The notes under the pieces are model-generated. The model saw only the letters and a list, made by a program, of their open reading frames with translations, was not told the origin of the DNA and made no database searches. A program made the position numbers and the translations under genes. This document shows, piece by piece, positions 35,185 through 43,425 of a stretch of DNA of 64,000 nt. Numbering within the stretch: the first letter of the stretch is position 1; every line of letters starts with the position of its first letter. The stretch spans positions 248,001 through 312,000 of the forward strand of contig NZ_JAAGLV010000006.1 of assembly GCF_010548305.1 (NCBI RefSeq), given 5' to 3'. The DNA is from Streptomyces sp. SID13031. Its GTDB lineage: Bacteria; Actinomycetota; Actinomycetes; Propionibacteriales; Kribbellaceae.

Positions 35185-36392
35185 GCCTGCGTCTCCCCGG
35201 TCGTCCCATCGAACCCGGCGGCCGGCGCACTCCCCTGCGCTGCCACTCCGCGCTCGGACTTCGGCACGGACCGGACCGAGTTGCCACAGGCGGAGCAGAA
35301 GTCCGAGTGCGGCAGCAGGGGCATCTCACAGCGCGAGCAGAACGCCAGCTCGCCCGAGGCGTGGTTCGAGCCACCGCGAGCGGCGGACTCGAGGGCCGCC
35401 TCCAGCAGACCCTTGTGCAGGACGGTCCGGACCAGAATGATCAGCGCGCCGAGCAGCACGAGCCCCCAGGCCACCCCGAGGATGGCGCCGACCGTCGAGC
35501 CGTGCCCGCCGACGAAGCCCAGCAGGTAGACCCCACCCTGGAACAGGGCGTTGACGACCATCGCCTGGATCAGGCCGAACACCCACCGCGGCGTGAAGCC
35601 GTCGTACTTCTCGCCCAGCCCGGAGAACTCCGCGACGGCGAGACCCGTGGCCGAGCCGTAGATCAGCGGCTTCACGAAACCCTGCAGCAGTACTACGGAG
35701 ATCCACGTCCCGGCGCTGCTGCCCGGCCCGGCGAAGCCGCCGCTGATCCAGCCCCAGTGGAGCACCAGCGTCTCGAAGCAGGCGAACCCGACACCGGCCA
35801 CCACGCCGAAGGTGAAGCCGTCCATCAGGTCGTCGTACCGGGGCCGCGAAGCCAGATAGATCGGGCCGATCTGCCGGATCAGCTCCGAGACGACCGGTAC
35901 CAGCAGCATCAGGATCAACAGGTCGCGCCCGGACGGACCGCCCGGGTTGCCGCCGACCAGGTCGGTCGACAGGCTGATCTTGTCGGACCACAACCAGGTG
36001 AACACCGCGGCCAGTACGCCGGTCAGCACGAAGGCCGCGGCGACGACCGGGATCGGCTCGTCCTCCCAGAGGTTCACGTCGTACAGGTAGAGGATGTAGA
36101 CGATCGGGATGGCGAAGGCGGCCACCATGATCGCGACCGGCAGCGCGCCCAGCGCGGCCGTCACCACGGTCAGCAGCAAGGCGATGCCGAGCGCGACGCG
36201 GTAGGTGTACGGCTGGCGGCCCGCGCCCTGCGGCATGATCGTCGAGACCAGCTTGAACGACGCGACCGGCTCGTCCGGCCGGGCGGCATAGGCCTTCTTG
36301 CGCTGAGCGTCCCCGGACTGCAGATCGTTGCCACAGTGATGGCAGAAGTGCGAGACCTCGGGAACGTCAGAGCTACAGCGCGGACACTCCAC
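35181..36392 (-). CDS. PrsW-family integral membrane protein flanked by two zinc ribbons
   Basis: PrsW proteases cut anti-sigma factors within or near the membrane. This 403-residue protein has an N-terminal zinc ribbon (CPRCSSDVPEVSHFCHHCG), about eight to ten hydrophobic helices and a second ribbon at the C-terminus (CSRCEMPLLPHSDFCSACG). The PrsW core is present but altered: the usual EExxK reads VSELIRQ, the FE motif survives in GFACFETLV, and the expected Arg/His-containing segment reads GFVKPLIYGSATG, with no His. Catalysis is therefore doubtful; a regulatory pseudoprotease is possible. It leads an operon with three single-pass membrane proteins and lies downstream of coaE on the same strand. 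Confidence 0.82.
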   Translation of the reverse strand: MECPRCSSDVPEVSHFCHHCGNDLQSGDAQRKKAYAARPDEPVASFKLVSTIMPQGAGRQPYTYRVALGIALLLTVVTAALGALPVAIMVAAFAIPIVYILYLYDVNLWEDEPIPVVAAAFVLTGVLAAVFTWLWSDKISLSTDLVGGNPGGPSGRDLLILMLLVPVVSELIRQIGPIYLASRPRYDDLMDGFTFGVVAGVGFACFETLVLHWGWISGGFAGPGSSAGTWISVVLLQGFVKPLIYGSATGLAVAEFSGLGEKYDGFTPRWVFGLIQAMVVNALFQGGVYLLGFVGGHGSTVGAILGVAWGLVLLGALIILVRTVLHKGLLEAALESAARGGSNHASGELAFCSRCEMPLLPHSDFCSACGNSVRSVPKSERGVAAQGSAPAAGFDGTTGETQA

Positions 36393-36532
36393 GCCATCCT
36401 CCCAACCTTGGGCTTGCGGACCGGCGCGGGGCGCGCGCCGAGGGGTGGTCAGGTCGGCCGGGCCTCAGGCCGGGCGAACCCGGACAGATTCTCGTACAGC
36501 TGGGCCAGGATTCATCATTTCCCGGCCAAGGG

Positions 36533-37147
36533 TCACCTTTTCGTGTCCGTACCGTGCCCTGCGCGCTCCGCCAGACCGGGCCAGAGCTCGTCGATCAGAG
36601 CGTCGAGCTGCTCGAGGCTGCCCGAGTTGTCGACCACCAGATCGGCCACCGCCAGCCGCTGTTCCCGCGTTGCCTGGCTGGCGATCCGGGCGTTCGCTTC
36701 CTCGTCAGTCATCCCGCGATCCCGGGTCAGCCGCTCGACCTGGACCTCCCGCGGCACGTCGACCACGAGCACCAGTTCGAACTTGTCCCCCTGCCCGGTC
36801 TCCACCAGCAAAGGAATGTCGTGTACCACCACGGCATCACCCGATGCCCCGGCCTCGAGCTCGGCCGCCCGCGCTCGTACCCGCGGATGAATGATCGCCT
36901 CCAGCTTCCGCCGGGCCACCTCGTCCCCGAACACGATCCGCCCCACCGCCGGCCGGTCCAACTCCCCCTCGGCCGTCAGCACGTCCCCGAAGGCTGCCAC
37001 CACCTCGGCCAGCCCATCGGCACCCCGCGCAACAACCTCCCGCGCGAGCAGATCCGAGTCGATCACCACCGCCCCAAGTGCCGCCAGCCGCGACGACACA
37101 GAGCTCTTCCCCGACCCGATACCCCCGGTCAACCCAACTCTCAGCAC
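36533..37147 (-). CDS. coaE: Dephospho-CoA kinase
   Basis: CoaE phosphorylates dephospho-CoA at the 3'-hydroxyl, the last step of CoA synthesis. The 204-residue protein starts LRVGLTGGIGSGKSSVS with the P-loop GGIGSGKS. It also has VVIDSDLLAREVV, IIHPRVRARAAE, VHDIPLLVETG and VVDVPREVQVERLTRDRGMTDEEA, all family-typical. The start is GTG. In many actinobacteria it follows rpsA directly; here the two are separated by the plus-strand lanthipeptide genes. Confidence 0.97.
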   Translation of the reverse strand: MLRVGLTGGIGSGKSSVSSRLAALGAVVIDSDLLAREVVARGADGLAEVVAAFGDVLTAEGELDRPAVGRIVFGDEVARRKLEAIIHPRVRARAAELEAGASGDAVVVHDIPLLVETGQGDKFELVLVVDVPREVQVERLTRDRGMTDEEANARIASQATREQRLAVADLVVDNSGSLEQLDALIDELWPGLAERAGHGTDTKR

Positions 37148-37186
37148 GCCAGCACCCTACCCAGTGCGCCGGCCCCCTGCAGTCGA

Positions 37187-37200
37187 CCCCAAAGTTGGGG
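37187..37200. promoter_or_regulatory. Small palindrome in the coaE-lanM intergenic region
   Basis: CCCCAAAGTTGGGG (6-base arms, 2-base centre) lies midway in the 93-base gap between divergent coaE and lanM. It could be an operator for the LuxR-type regulator encoded downstream. There is no other copy or experimental support in the window. Confidence 0.25.
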
Positions 37201-37240
37201 GCCTATTACCTACTAGTGTGTTGCAGTCGGCTGAGACGAT

Positions 37241-40057
37241 GTGCCGGTGTCCTCCCCCGCAGCGGCCGAGCCGTCGACCCGTACGGCTCCGGTAGCCGGG
37301 CCGGCCGGCTGGCGGTCGGCGATGACGCAGGTGTTCGAACCCCTGGTACTGGATGCGTGCCGTTCCGTGCCGAGCGTGGCTCAGGTCGACCCCGGGGTCG
37401 ATCGCCAGTTCGCCGAGCAGCTCGGTGGCCGCCTGGCGCTGCTAGCGGTCCGGACGATGGTGCTGGAACTGAACCAGGCCCGGGCCTGCGGACGTCTCCG
37501 CGCCGCCACACCGGCCGGGCGGTTCACCGAGTTCACCGATCAGCTCAGTACAGAGGCCGGGCTGGCGGGATTCTTCGAGCGGAACCAGGGTCTGGCCCAG
37601 ACCCTCAGCGGCACCTGCCTACGGGCCGCCGACGCGCGCAGAGAACTGCTCAGCCGGTTCGGCCAGGACCGGGCCGAGATCGCCGCGGCGCTGCTTGGCG
37701 GAACCGATCCGGGCCGGTTGGTCTCGATCGAGCCTTCCGGGGACAGCCACGGCGGTGGAAGGTCGGTTGCAGTACTGACCTTCGCCGGTGGCCAGAAGGT
37801 GGTCTACAAGCCACGCCCCCTGGACCTGCATGCGCATTTCAACGAATTCCTGCAGTGGCTGGGCCGGCAAAGCCGACTCGACCTTCGAGCGGTGCGGCTG
37901 CTGACGAAGCGCGACTACGGCTGGATGGAGTTCATCGAGCACCAACCCTGTTCCGGACCGGCCGAGGTTCAGCGCTTCTATCAGCGCCAGGGTGCGTTGC
38001 TCGCCTTGCTCCACGTGCTGGACGGAACCGACATCCATTACGAGAACCTGATCGCCTCAGGTGACCAGCCGGTCCTCGTGGACGTCGAGACGCTGTTCCA
38101 CCCAGCAGACACAGTGGGTTCGGTCATCAGGGACGACCCGGCCACCACCGCCATCAACGGCTCGGTGCTCCGAACCGCCTTGCTGCCCCTCCTCCTCGCC
38201 GGCGACCACGGCGTGATCGACCTGTCGGGCCTGGGCGGGGACGAAGGCGTCCAACTGCCTGACGCGATGGTCGATTGGGCAGACGCCGGGCTCGACACCA
38301 TGCGGCTGATCCGGCGACCGGCAGTGGCACACGGTGCGCAGAACCGGCCGAGGGTCGGCGGCTGTCTGGTGGAACCGCGGGACCACCAGAAATCCCTGCT
38401 CGCCGGCTTCCTCACGGCGTACGACGCGATCGCTGCCGGTCGCGCCGAGCTGCTCGGCCCTGACGGGCTGCTCGAACGGTGCGCGGCGGACGGCACTCGC
38501 TATGTCGCCAGGCACACGCAGACCTACGCAACGTTGCTCGACGAATCCACCCATCCCGACCTGCTGCGAGATGCCGGGGCCCGCCGACGGTTCTTCGGCC
38601 TCCTCCGCGACGATCGCCCTGACGACAGCCACCTGCGGCTGGTGGATCACGAGCTCGCTGATCTCGAGCGAGGCGATGTGCCGCTGTTCACGTCGCGGCC
38701 CGGCTCACGAGATGTGACGGCCTCGGACGGCACCTGCCTACCGGATCTGCTCCGGACCACCGGGCTCGGCCGCGCCGAAGCGAAGATCCTGGCCTTGAAC
38801 GAGATCGACCGCGGTCAGCAGGAGTGGCTGATCACCGCATCGCTGTCAACCCGCCCCGAGCCGGTCAGTCATCAGGGCACCAGGGTCCGTTCCTACCCCG
38901 CGGCCACAGCGCCCCCGGATCCCCAGCGGCTGCTCGCCGCTGCGACGGGGATCGCCGACGAGATCCTCGGTCGAGCGCTCGGCCGCGACGGCAGGGCGAA
39001 CTGGATCGGGCTGGAGCTGGTAGACGACCTCTACTGGGCAGTGCTGCCGGCCGGGGCCGGGCTGGCGAACGGCTACCTCGGGCCGGCGCTGTTCTTAGCT
39101 GAGATGAGCCGCATCACCGGCGCGGACCGCTACGTCAACCTGGCAGCGGAGGTCATCCGGCCGCTGCCCTGGCTGTTCGAGGCCTGGGCCGCGGATCCGG
39201 CGCTGACCCGGGCGGTAGGGCCGGGGTTCCACGGGCTGGGCGGTGTCGGCTATGCGCTCAGCAGGCTGTCGGATCTCGGCCTCGGCAGCGAGCTGGACGG
39301 CTGGCTGACCACCGTGATCGAGCTCGCCGAGCAACTCGCCCACGACCCGGATCGGGCGACCGGTTACGGCTTCGGTACCGGGGATGCCGGCGGTCTGGCG
39401 GCCATGATGGCCATCGGTAGCAGCCCCGACCGGGCGGCGGCGCTCCGCGTCGCGGCGACGTATGCCGACCGGCTGGCACAGGTCGCCGAGGAGGGTGGTG
39501 GCCTCGGTCCGGCCGCCGGTTTCGCCCACGGATCAGCGGGAGTTGCCTGGAGCTTGCTGCGTTATGCCTCGGCTGATGGACGACCCCGCCATCGGGACGC
39601 CGGACTGCTGGCTCTCGCGGCACCAGCTGGAGGTCTGCTGGAAGTTGCGGCCGACCACGGTTGGTGCTCCGGCGACGCCGGTACAGCGCTCGCGCGGTTC
39701 GCCGCCGGGGCGATCCCGTCCAGGGACTATCTCCGCCAAGCCAGGGTTCGACCGCAACTACTGGACATGAGCTTGTGTCATGGAGAGGTCGGGGCGCTCG
39801 AGCCCTTGGTCTGGCTGGCCGGCCAGGGCGATGATGAGGCTGCCGCAGTACTCCGTCACCGGACCGCACTCGTGGTCGGAGCCATCGAACAGGAGGGGAC
39901 ACGCTGTGGCACGCCGGGTGGCGTCAGCTCACCCGGACTGATGACCGGTCTGGCCGGCATCGGTTACGGTCTGCTGCGCGCTGGGTTCAGCAGTCTGGTC
40001 CCCTCGGTGTTGCTGCTGGAACCACCAGCGGCTGACCGTTCCTATCGATCACCATAA
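37241..40057 (+). CDS. lanM: Class II lanthipeptide synthetase LanM
   Basis: LanM enzymes dehydrate Ser/Thr of a precursor peptide using ATP, then cyclise Cys onto the dehydro residues. The 938-residue protein has an N-terminal DUF4135 dehydratase/kinase-like domain (VVYKPRPLDLHAHFNEFL at about 185; GTDIHYENLIASGDQPVLVD and ETLFHP at about 265-290). The C-terminal LanC-like cyclase keeps all zinc ligands: GWCSG (Cys809) and SLCHGEVG (Cys846, His847), plus the FAHGSAG motif (His763). Length is slightly below the usual 1000-1050. GTG 37241 is the first start; ATG 37322 (MTQVFEPLV) would shorten it by 27 residues. It diverges from coaE. A 68-codon gene follows after 14 bases. Confidence 0.95.
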   Translation: MPVSSPAAAEPSTRTAPVAGPAGWRSAMTQVFEPLVLDACRSVPSVAQVDPGVDRQFAEQLGGRLALLAVRTMVLELNQARACGRLRAATPAGRFTEFTDQLSTEAGLAGFFERNQGLAQTLSGTCLRAADARRELLSRFGQDRAEIAAALLGGTDPGRLVSIEPSGDSHGGGRSVAVLTFAGGQKVVYKPRPLDLHAHFNEFLQWLGRQSRLDLRAVRLLTKRDYGWMEFIEHQPCSGPAEVQRFYQRQGALLALLHVLDGTDIHYENLIASGDQPVLVDVETLFHPADTVGSVIRDDPATTAINGSVLRTALLPLLLAGDHGVIDLSGLGGDEGVQLPDAMVDWADAGLDTMRLIRRPAVAHGAQNRPRVGGCLVEPRDHQKSLLAGFLTAYDAIAAGRAELLGPDGLLERCAADGTRYVARHTQTYATLLDESTHPDLLRDAGARRRFFGLLRDDRPDDSHLRLVDHELADLERGDVPLFTSRPGSRDVTASDGTCLPDLLRTTGLGRAEAKILALNEIDRGQQEWLITASLSTRPEPVSHQGTRVRSYPAATAPPDPQRLLAAATGIADEILGRALGRDGRANWIGLELVDDLYWAVLPAGAGLANGYLGPALFLAEMSRITGADRYVNLAAEVIRPLPWLFEAWAADPALTRAVGPGFHGLGGVGYALSRLSDLGLGSELDGWLTTVIELAEQLAHDPDRATGYGFGTGDAGGLAAMMAIGSSPDRAAALRVAATYADRLAQVAEEGGGLGPAAGFAHGSAGVAWSLLRYASADGRPRHRDAGLLALAAPAGGLLEVAADHGWCSGDAGTALARFAAGAIPSRDYLRQARVRPQLLDMSLCHGEVGALEPLVWLAGQGDDEAAAVLRHRTALVVGAIEQEGTRCGTPGGVSSPGLMTGLAGIGYGLLRAGFSSLVPSVLLLEPPAADRSYRSP

Positions 40058-40071
40058 GGAAAGTGGTAACA

Positions 40072-40278
40072 ATGACGCAGCAGCCCAAAGCAACCTCGCC
40101 GGATCCAGCTGGCGCGACCTCCGATCCTGCGCCGCTCGGCGACCCGATCGGTCCGGTGGTTCCTCCCGAGCACAGCAGTCGGGTAGCCCGGACGATGGCG
40201 CTGGCCGGATACGCGGTCGGCCTGGCCTCGCCCACGTCCCCCGGAACACCGACCTGTTCCATCCGCCAGTCGCTCTAG
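40072..40278 (+). CDS. Candidate lanthipeptide precursor peptide (68 aa, one Cys)
   Basis: ATG 40072 lies 14 bases after the lanM stop, with AAGGAAAG at good spacing; an upstream GTG (40063) is less likely. The peptide has a Pro/Ala-rich, weakly acidic N-terminal half (about 1-45) and a C-terminal stretch GLASPTSPGTPTCSIRQSL with one Cys and several Ser/Thr, enough for a single (methyl)lanthionine ring. There is no double-Gly leader site; TMALAG or YAVG could be the boundary. Position in the operon, size and the Ser/Thr-then-Cys tail support a precursor role. The lone Cys and unusual leader make it unlike the known lantibiotic families I can recall. Confidence 0.6.
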   Translation: MTQQPKATSPDPAGATSDPAPLGDPIGPVVPPEHSSRVARTMALAGYAVGLASPTSPGTPTCSIRQSL

Positions 40279-40381
40279 ACGGACCGGCCGGGAGCAAGCT
40301 GACCTGCCGCCCGGAATATCCCCGATTACGGTTCGCCCGAGCGCTACGGCGGTACTGACGCGACGGCTACAGTACGGAGGT

Positions 40382-43300
40382 ATGGCGAGCCGGGCGGGGG
40401 AACTGGTCGGGCGGCAGGCCGAGGTCGACAGCATCAATGCGGCCCTGGCCGACGCACGCTCTGGAACGGCCACTGCAGTGTTCGTGGTGGGCGAGCCTGG
40501 TATCGGCAAGACCAGGCTGGCCGCTCATGCGATCGGTGTGGCGGTCGATTCGGGAATGGTGGTACTGCGTGGCCGGGTGAGCACCATCGGACCGATCACG
40601 CCGTACCGGCCGGTGATAGAAGCACTGCTGTCCTTGAGCCGCAGCGGGCAACTGCCGACGGCCGACGAACTGGGCAGCTACGGATCGGTCCTCGCCCATC
40701 TGGTCCCGGAGATCGGCGCCGGGCAGGAGACCGCGGCCAGCTCTCCGATGATGATCGCCGAGGCATTACTCCGCCTGCTGTCAGCGTGCGGACACCAACG
40801 CGGTTGCCTGTTCGTCCTCGACGACCTGCACGACGCCGACGCCGAGACCCTGGCGATCGTGGAGTTCCTGCTGGACAACCTCGACACCCAACCGGCCGCG
40901 CTCTTGCTGACAGCTCGCTCCGAACCGTGCGTCGCGACCGACCTCGCCTCGGCTGCGCGCCAACGCGGCTCAGCTCTGATAGTGGAACCGAGGCGTCTGA
41001 GTCCGCCAGAGGTACGGCAACTGGCCGGGTCCCGGCTGGAGGTCGCGGCCGGCCAAGTGCCGGACGCTGTCGTCGAGCGGCTGGTGACCGACAGCGCCGG
41101 CGTTCCCTTCGTGATCGAGGAACTGGTCTACGAGCTCACCCGCAGCGGCCAGCTCGTGACCGAGCCGGATGGTTGCCACTTGGTGCAGGACGCGGCAGAG
41201 CCGACCGTCCCCGCCACCGTCGCTCGCAACATCAGCCGCCGTACCGACCGGCTCGGACCGTACGGACGATCGATCCTGACGATCGCCGCGGTGGTCGGTC
41301 AGCGCTTCCCGCTACCGATCCTGCGGCAGGCAACCGGACTGGACGACCGCGACCTGCTGGCCACCTTGCATGCGGGTGTCGCTGCCCAACTGGTGCGGCC
41401 CGACGAACCGGCTCCGGACTGGTACGCCTTCCGCCATCCGCTCACCGCCGAGGCCCTGCTCAGCGATCTCAACCCCACCGATCGGGCCGTGTACTCGGGC
41501 CGCGTGGCCGACGCGGTGGAACAGCTCTACCCCGAACTTCCCGACGAGTGGTGCGCCCGGGTGGCCCAGCTCAGGGAGCGGACCGGGGATTTCGCCATGG
41601 CCGCCCGGCGGTTTGCCGAGGCCGGCCGCAGAGCGCTCGCTGAAGGAGCGGTCAGCTCAGCTGTCGCCCTGCTGGTGCGCGCTGACGATCTGCTCGCTCC
41701 CGCAGGCAGCCCCGACGAGCGTGCGGACGTTCTCGAATCGCTGCTGCTCGCGGTCGGCGAGTCCGGTGAGTTCGACCGGATGCCCGGGCTCACGGAGGCA
41801 CTGGACGTGCTGACCAGGCGCGGCGTGCCCGCGCCGCGCCGAGCCGCGCTCCACGCACAGCTGGCGAACATAGCCAACATGGCGGGGCACATGACAGAGG
41901 CAGTCGAGCAGATCGGCATCGCGCGCCGATTGCTGGGCGACGATCCGGCCGGCGAGGACTCGGCGCGAGTCGACGTGATCGCAGCCCACGTGGAGCTCAG
42001 CAAGCCCAGCTCCGATCGCCTCGAGGCAGCGGCGTCACTTGCCCGGCGAGCCGCCTCGACGGCTGAGCAAGCCGGTCTGCCGATCGTCGCCTGCGACGCT
42101 CTTCAGCTGGTCGGATACCTCACCCGTGACCGTGATGAGGAGGCCGCCCAGCAGTACTTCGAGCAGGCTCGCCAACTCGCCGAAACCCATCGGTTGCCGA
42201 TCTTCCGGGTCTACTCGGAGGTCTTCCTGGCCCGTGCCGACTGCCTGCGCGACGGGGGAACCGCCGAGCTCGAGCAGGCCCGCCGGAGCGCACTGCGGAT
42301 GGGTATCCTGCCGCTCGCCTACGACGCGGGCGGCATTCTGGCTCTCCAACAGGTGATGCGGTGGGAGCTTCCCGCCGCGCAACAGACCATCGAGACAGAG
42401 TTGGCCGCCGCGGTCCGGTTGCGGCTGGGCCGGGCGGTCCCCTTCTTCCGCCTTCTGGTGGCGGTCTCGCACGCCCATCATGGGCAGCGCGCCGAGATGG
42501 AACTGGCGCTTGACCAGGTCAGAATGGACGGCGACGGCGCGCCCTACATCCGGGCGACCTCCTATGGTCTGGCGCGGGCGTTCTGCTCGTTGCTGGAGGA
42601 AGACGGCGAGCGCGCCGCTCAGGAACTCGCCCAAGCACGGGAGTACGACGCCGAGAACCCGTCGATGATGGACTTCGGGAAGTACGGCCTGATCCCCTTG
42701 CTCGGTGTTCTCGCGGGTCGCATCGGCTGGCAGCACTATCGATCGGTGACCGAGCTGAGCGCGAGCCGGACCCGGTGGAACACCCAGTTCATCCAGTTGG
42801 CACACGCCGTACTGCTCGGCCGCGCTGGGCGGCCCGACGAGGCGAATGCCGCAGCGGCGAGCGCCCTGCGCGCCGCTGAGCTGTACCCGATGGCCGCGCA
42901 CCTCGGATTACGGCTCGTCGCCCAGTCTGCGTACGACGACGGCTGGGGCGAGCCCGTCGAGTGGCTCCGGAAGGCCGAGGAGTTCTTTCACCACGGCGAC
43001 CTGCCCGTGGTCGCGAGCGCCTGCCGGGGATTGCTCCGCGGGATGGGCGCACCGATCCGTCAGCGGCGGGCCGGCGCCGACGAGCTCCCACCGGAACTCC
43101 GGCGGCTCGGGGTCACCATGAGGGAGTTCGAGGTGGGCAGACTGCTGGCGGAACGGATCGGCAACAAGGCGATCGCCGCCCGGTTGCACATCTCGCCGCG
43201 CACCGTCGAGAAGCATGTGGCCAATGTGCTGCTCAAGACGGACCACTGTGACCGGGAAGCCTTCGCGGCGAACGCGCCCGGCCTGTTCTCCAACCGCTGA
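40382..43300 (+). CDS. LAL-family LuxR transcriptional regulator (large ATP-binding)
   Basis: The 972-residue protein starts with an AAA/NB-ARC-like ATPase (LVGRQAEVDSINAAL; P-loop VGEPGIGKTRLA at about 36-47; Walker B CLFVLDDLHDAD). A helical, TPR-like middle region follows, then a C-terminal LuxR helix-turn-helix (MREFEVGRLLAERIGNKAIAARL with HISPRTVEKHVANVLLK). LAL regulators often control antibiotic clusters, sensing a small ligand via ATP-dependent assembly. It lies on the same strand 103 bases after the candidate precursor gene, so it is the likely pathway-specific regulator. Start ATG 40382 has TACGGAGG directly upstream. Confidence 0.93.
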   Translation: MASRAGELVGRQAEVDSINAALADARSGTATAVFVVGEPGIGKTRLAAHAIGVAVDSGMVVLRGRVSTIGPITPYRPVIEALLSLSRSGQLPTADELGSYGSVLAHLVPEIGAGQETAASSPMMIAEALLRLLSACGHQRGCLFVLDDLHDADAETLAIVEFLLDNLDTQPAALLLTARSEPCVATDLASAARQRGSALIVEPRRLSPPEVRQLAGSRLEVAAGQVPDAVVERLVTDSAGVPFVIEELVYELTRSGQLVTEPDGCHLVQDAAEPTVPATVARNISRRTDRLGPYGRSILTIAAVVGQRFPLPILRQATGLDDRDLLATLHAGVAAQLVRPDEPAPDWYAFRHPLTAEALLSDLNPTDRAVYSGRVADAVEQLYPELPDEWCARVAQLRERTGDFAMAARRFAEAGRRALAEGAVSSAVALLVRADDLLAPAGSPDERADVLESLLLAVGESGEFDRMPGLTEALDVLTRRGVPAPRRAALHAQLANIANMAGHMTEAVEQIGIARRLLGDDPAGEDSARVDVIAAHVELSKPSSDRLEAAASLARRAASTAEQAGLPIVACDALQLVGYLTRDRDEEAAQQYFEQARQLAETHRLPIFRVYSEVFLARADCLRDGGTAELEQARRSALRMGILPLAYDAGGILALQQVMRWELPAAQQTIETELAAAVRLRLGRAVPFFRLLVAVSHAHHGQRAEMELALDQVRMDGDGAPYIRATSYGLARAFCSLLEEDGERAAQELAQAREYDAENPSMMDFGKYGLIPLLGVLAGRIGWQHYRSVTELSASRTRWNTQFIQLAHAVLLGRAGRPDEANAAAASALRAAELYPMAAHLGLRLVAQSAYDDGWGEPVEWLRKAEEFFHHGDLPVVASACRGLLRGMGAPIRQRRAGADELPPELRRLGVTMREFEVGRLLAERIGNKAIAARLHISPRTVEKHVANVLLKTDHCDREAFAANAPGLFSNR

Positions 43301-43360
43301 AGGCCACTTGGGCGTCTCCGCCCGGGCCTCGGCGGCCGGGTCGAGGTGCCCCGGACGTGC

Positions 43361-43397
43361 GAGACCCCCGCACCCAAGTACTGGGTGCGGGGGTCTC
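43361..43397. terminator. Perfect 15-bp hairpin between luxR and rpsA
   Basis: GAGACCCCCGCACCC, a 7-base loop and its exact complement lie between the convergent LuxR-type gene and rpsA. It should act as a terminator in both directions. Read toward rpsA's downstream side the stem is followed by GCACGTCCGG, without a T-run. Confidence 0.85.
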
Positions 43398-43425
43398 TCG
43401 TACTGCGGGAACTACCGGAGCTCTA

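Noticed and set aside
35040..36890. 616-codon plus-strand frame over the PrsW-like and coaE region
   Set aside because: Antisense to well-supported genes, with no recognisable domain and a composition typical of complementary-strand frames.
37100..37240. Precursor peptide gene upstream of lanM
   Set aside because: Only 93 bases separate coaE and lanM, and no frame with a start and a Ser/Thr/Cys tail fits there.
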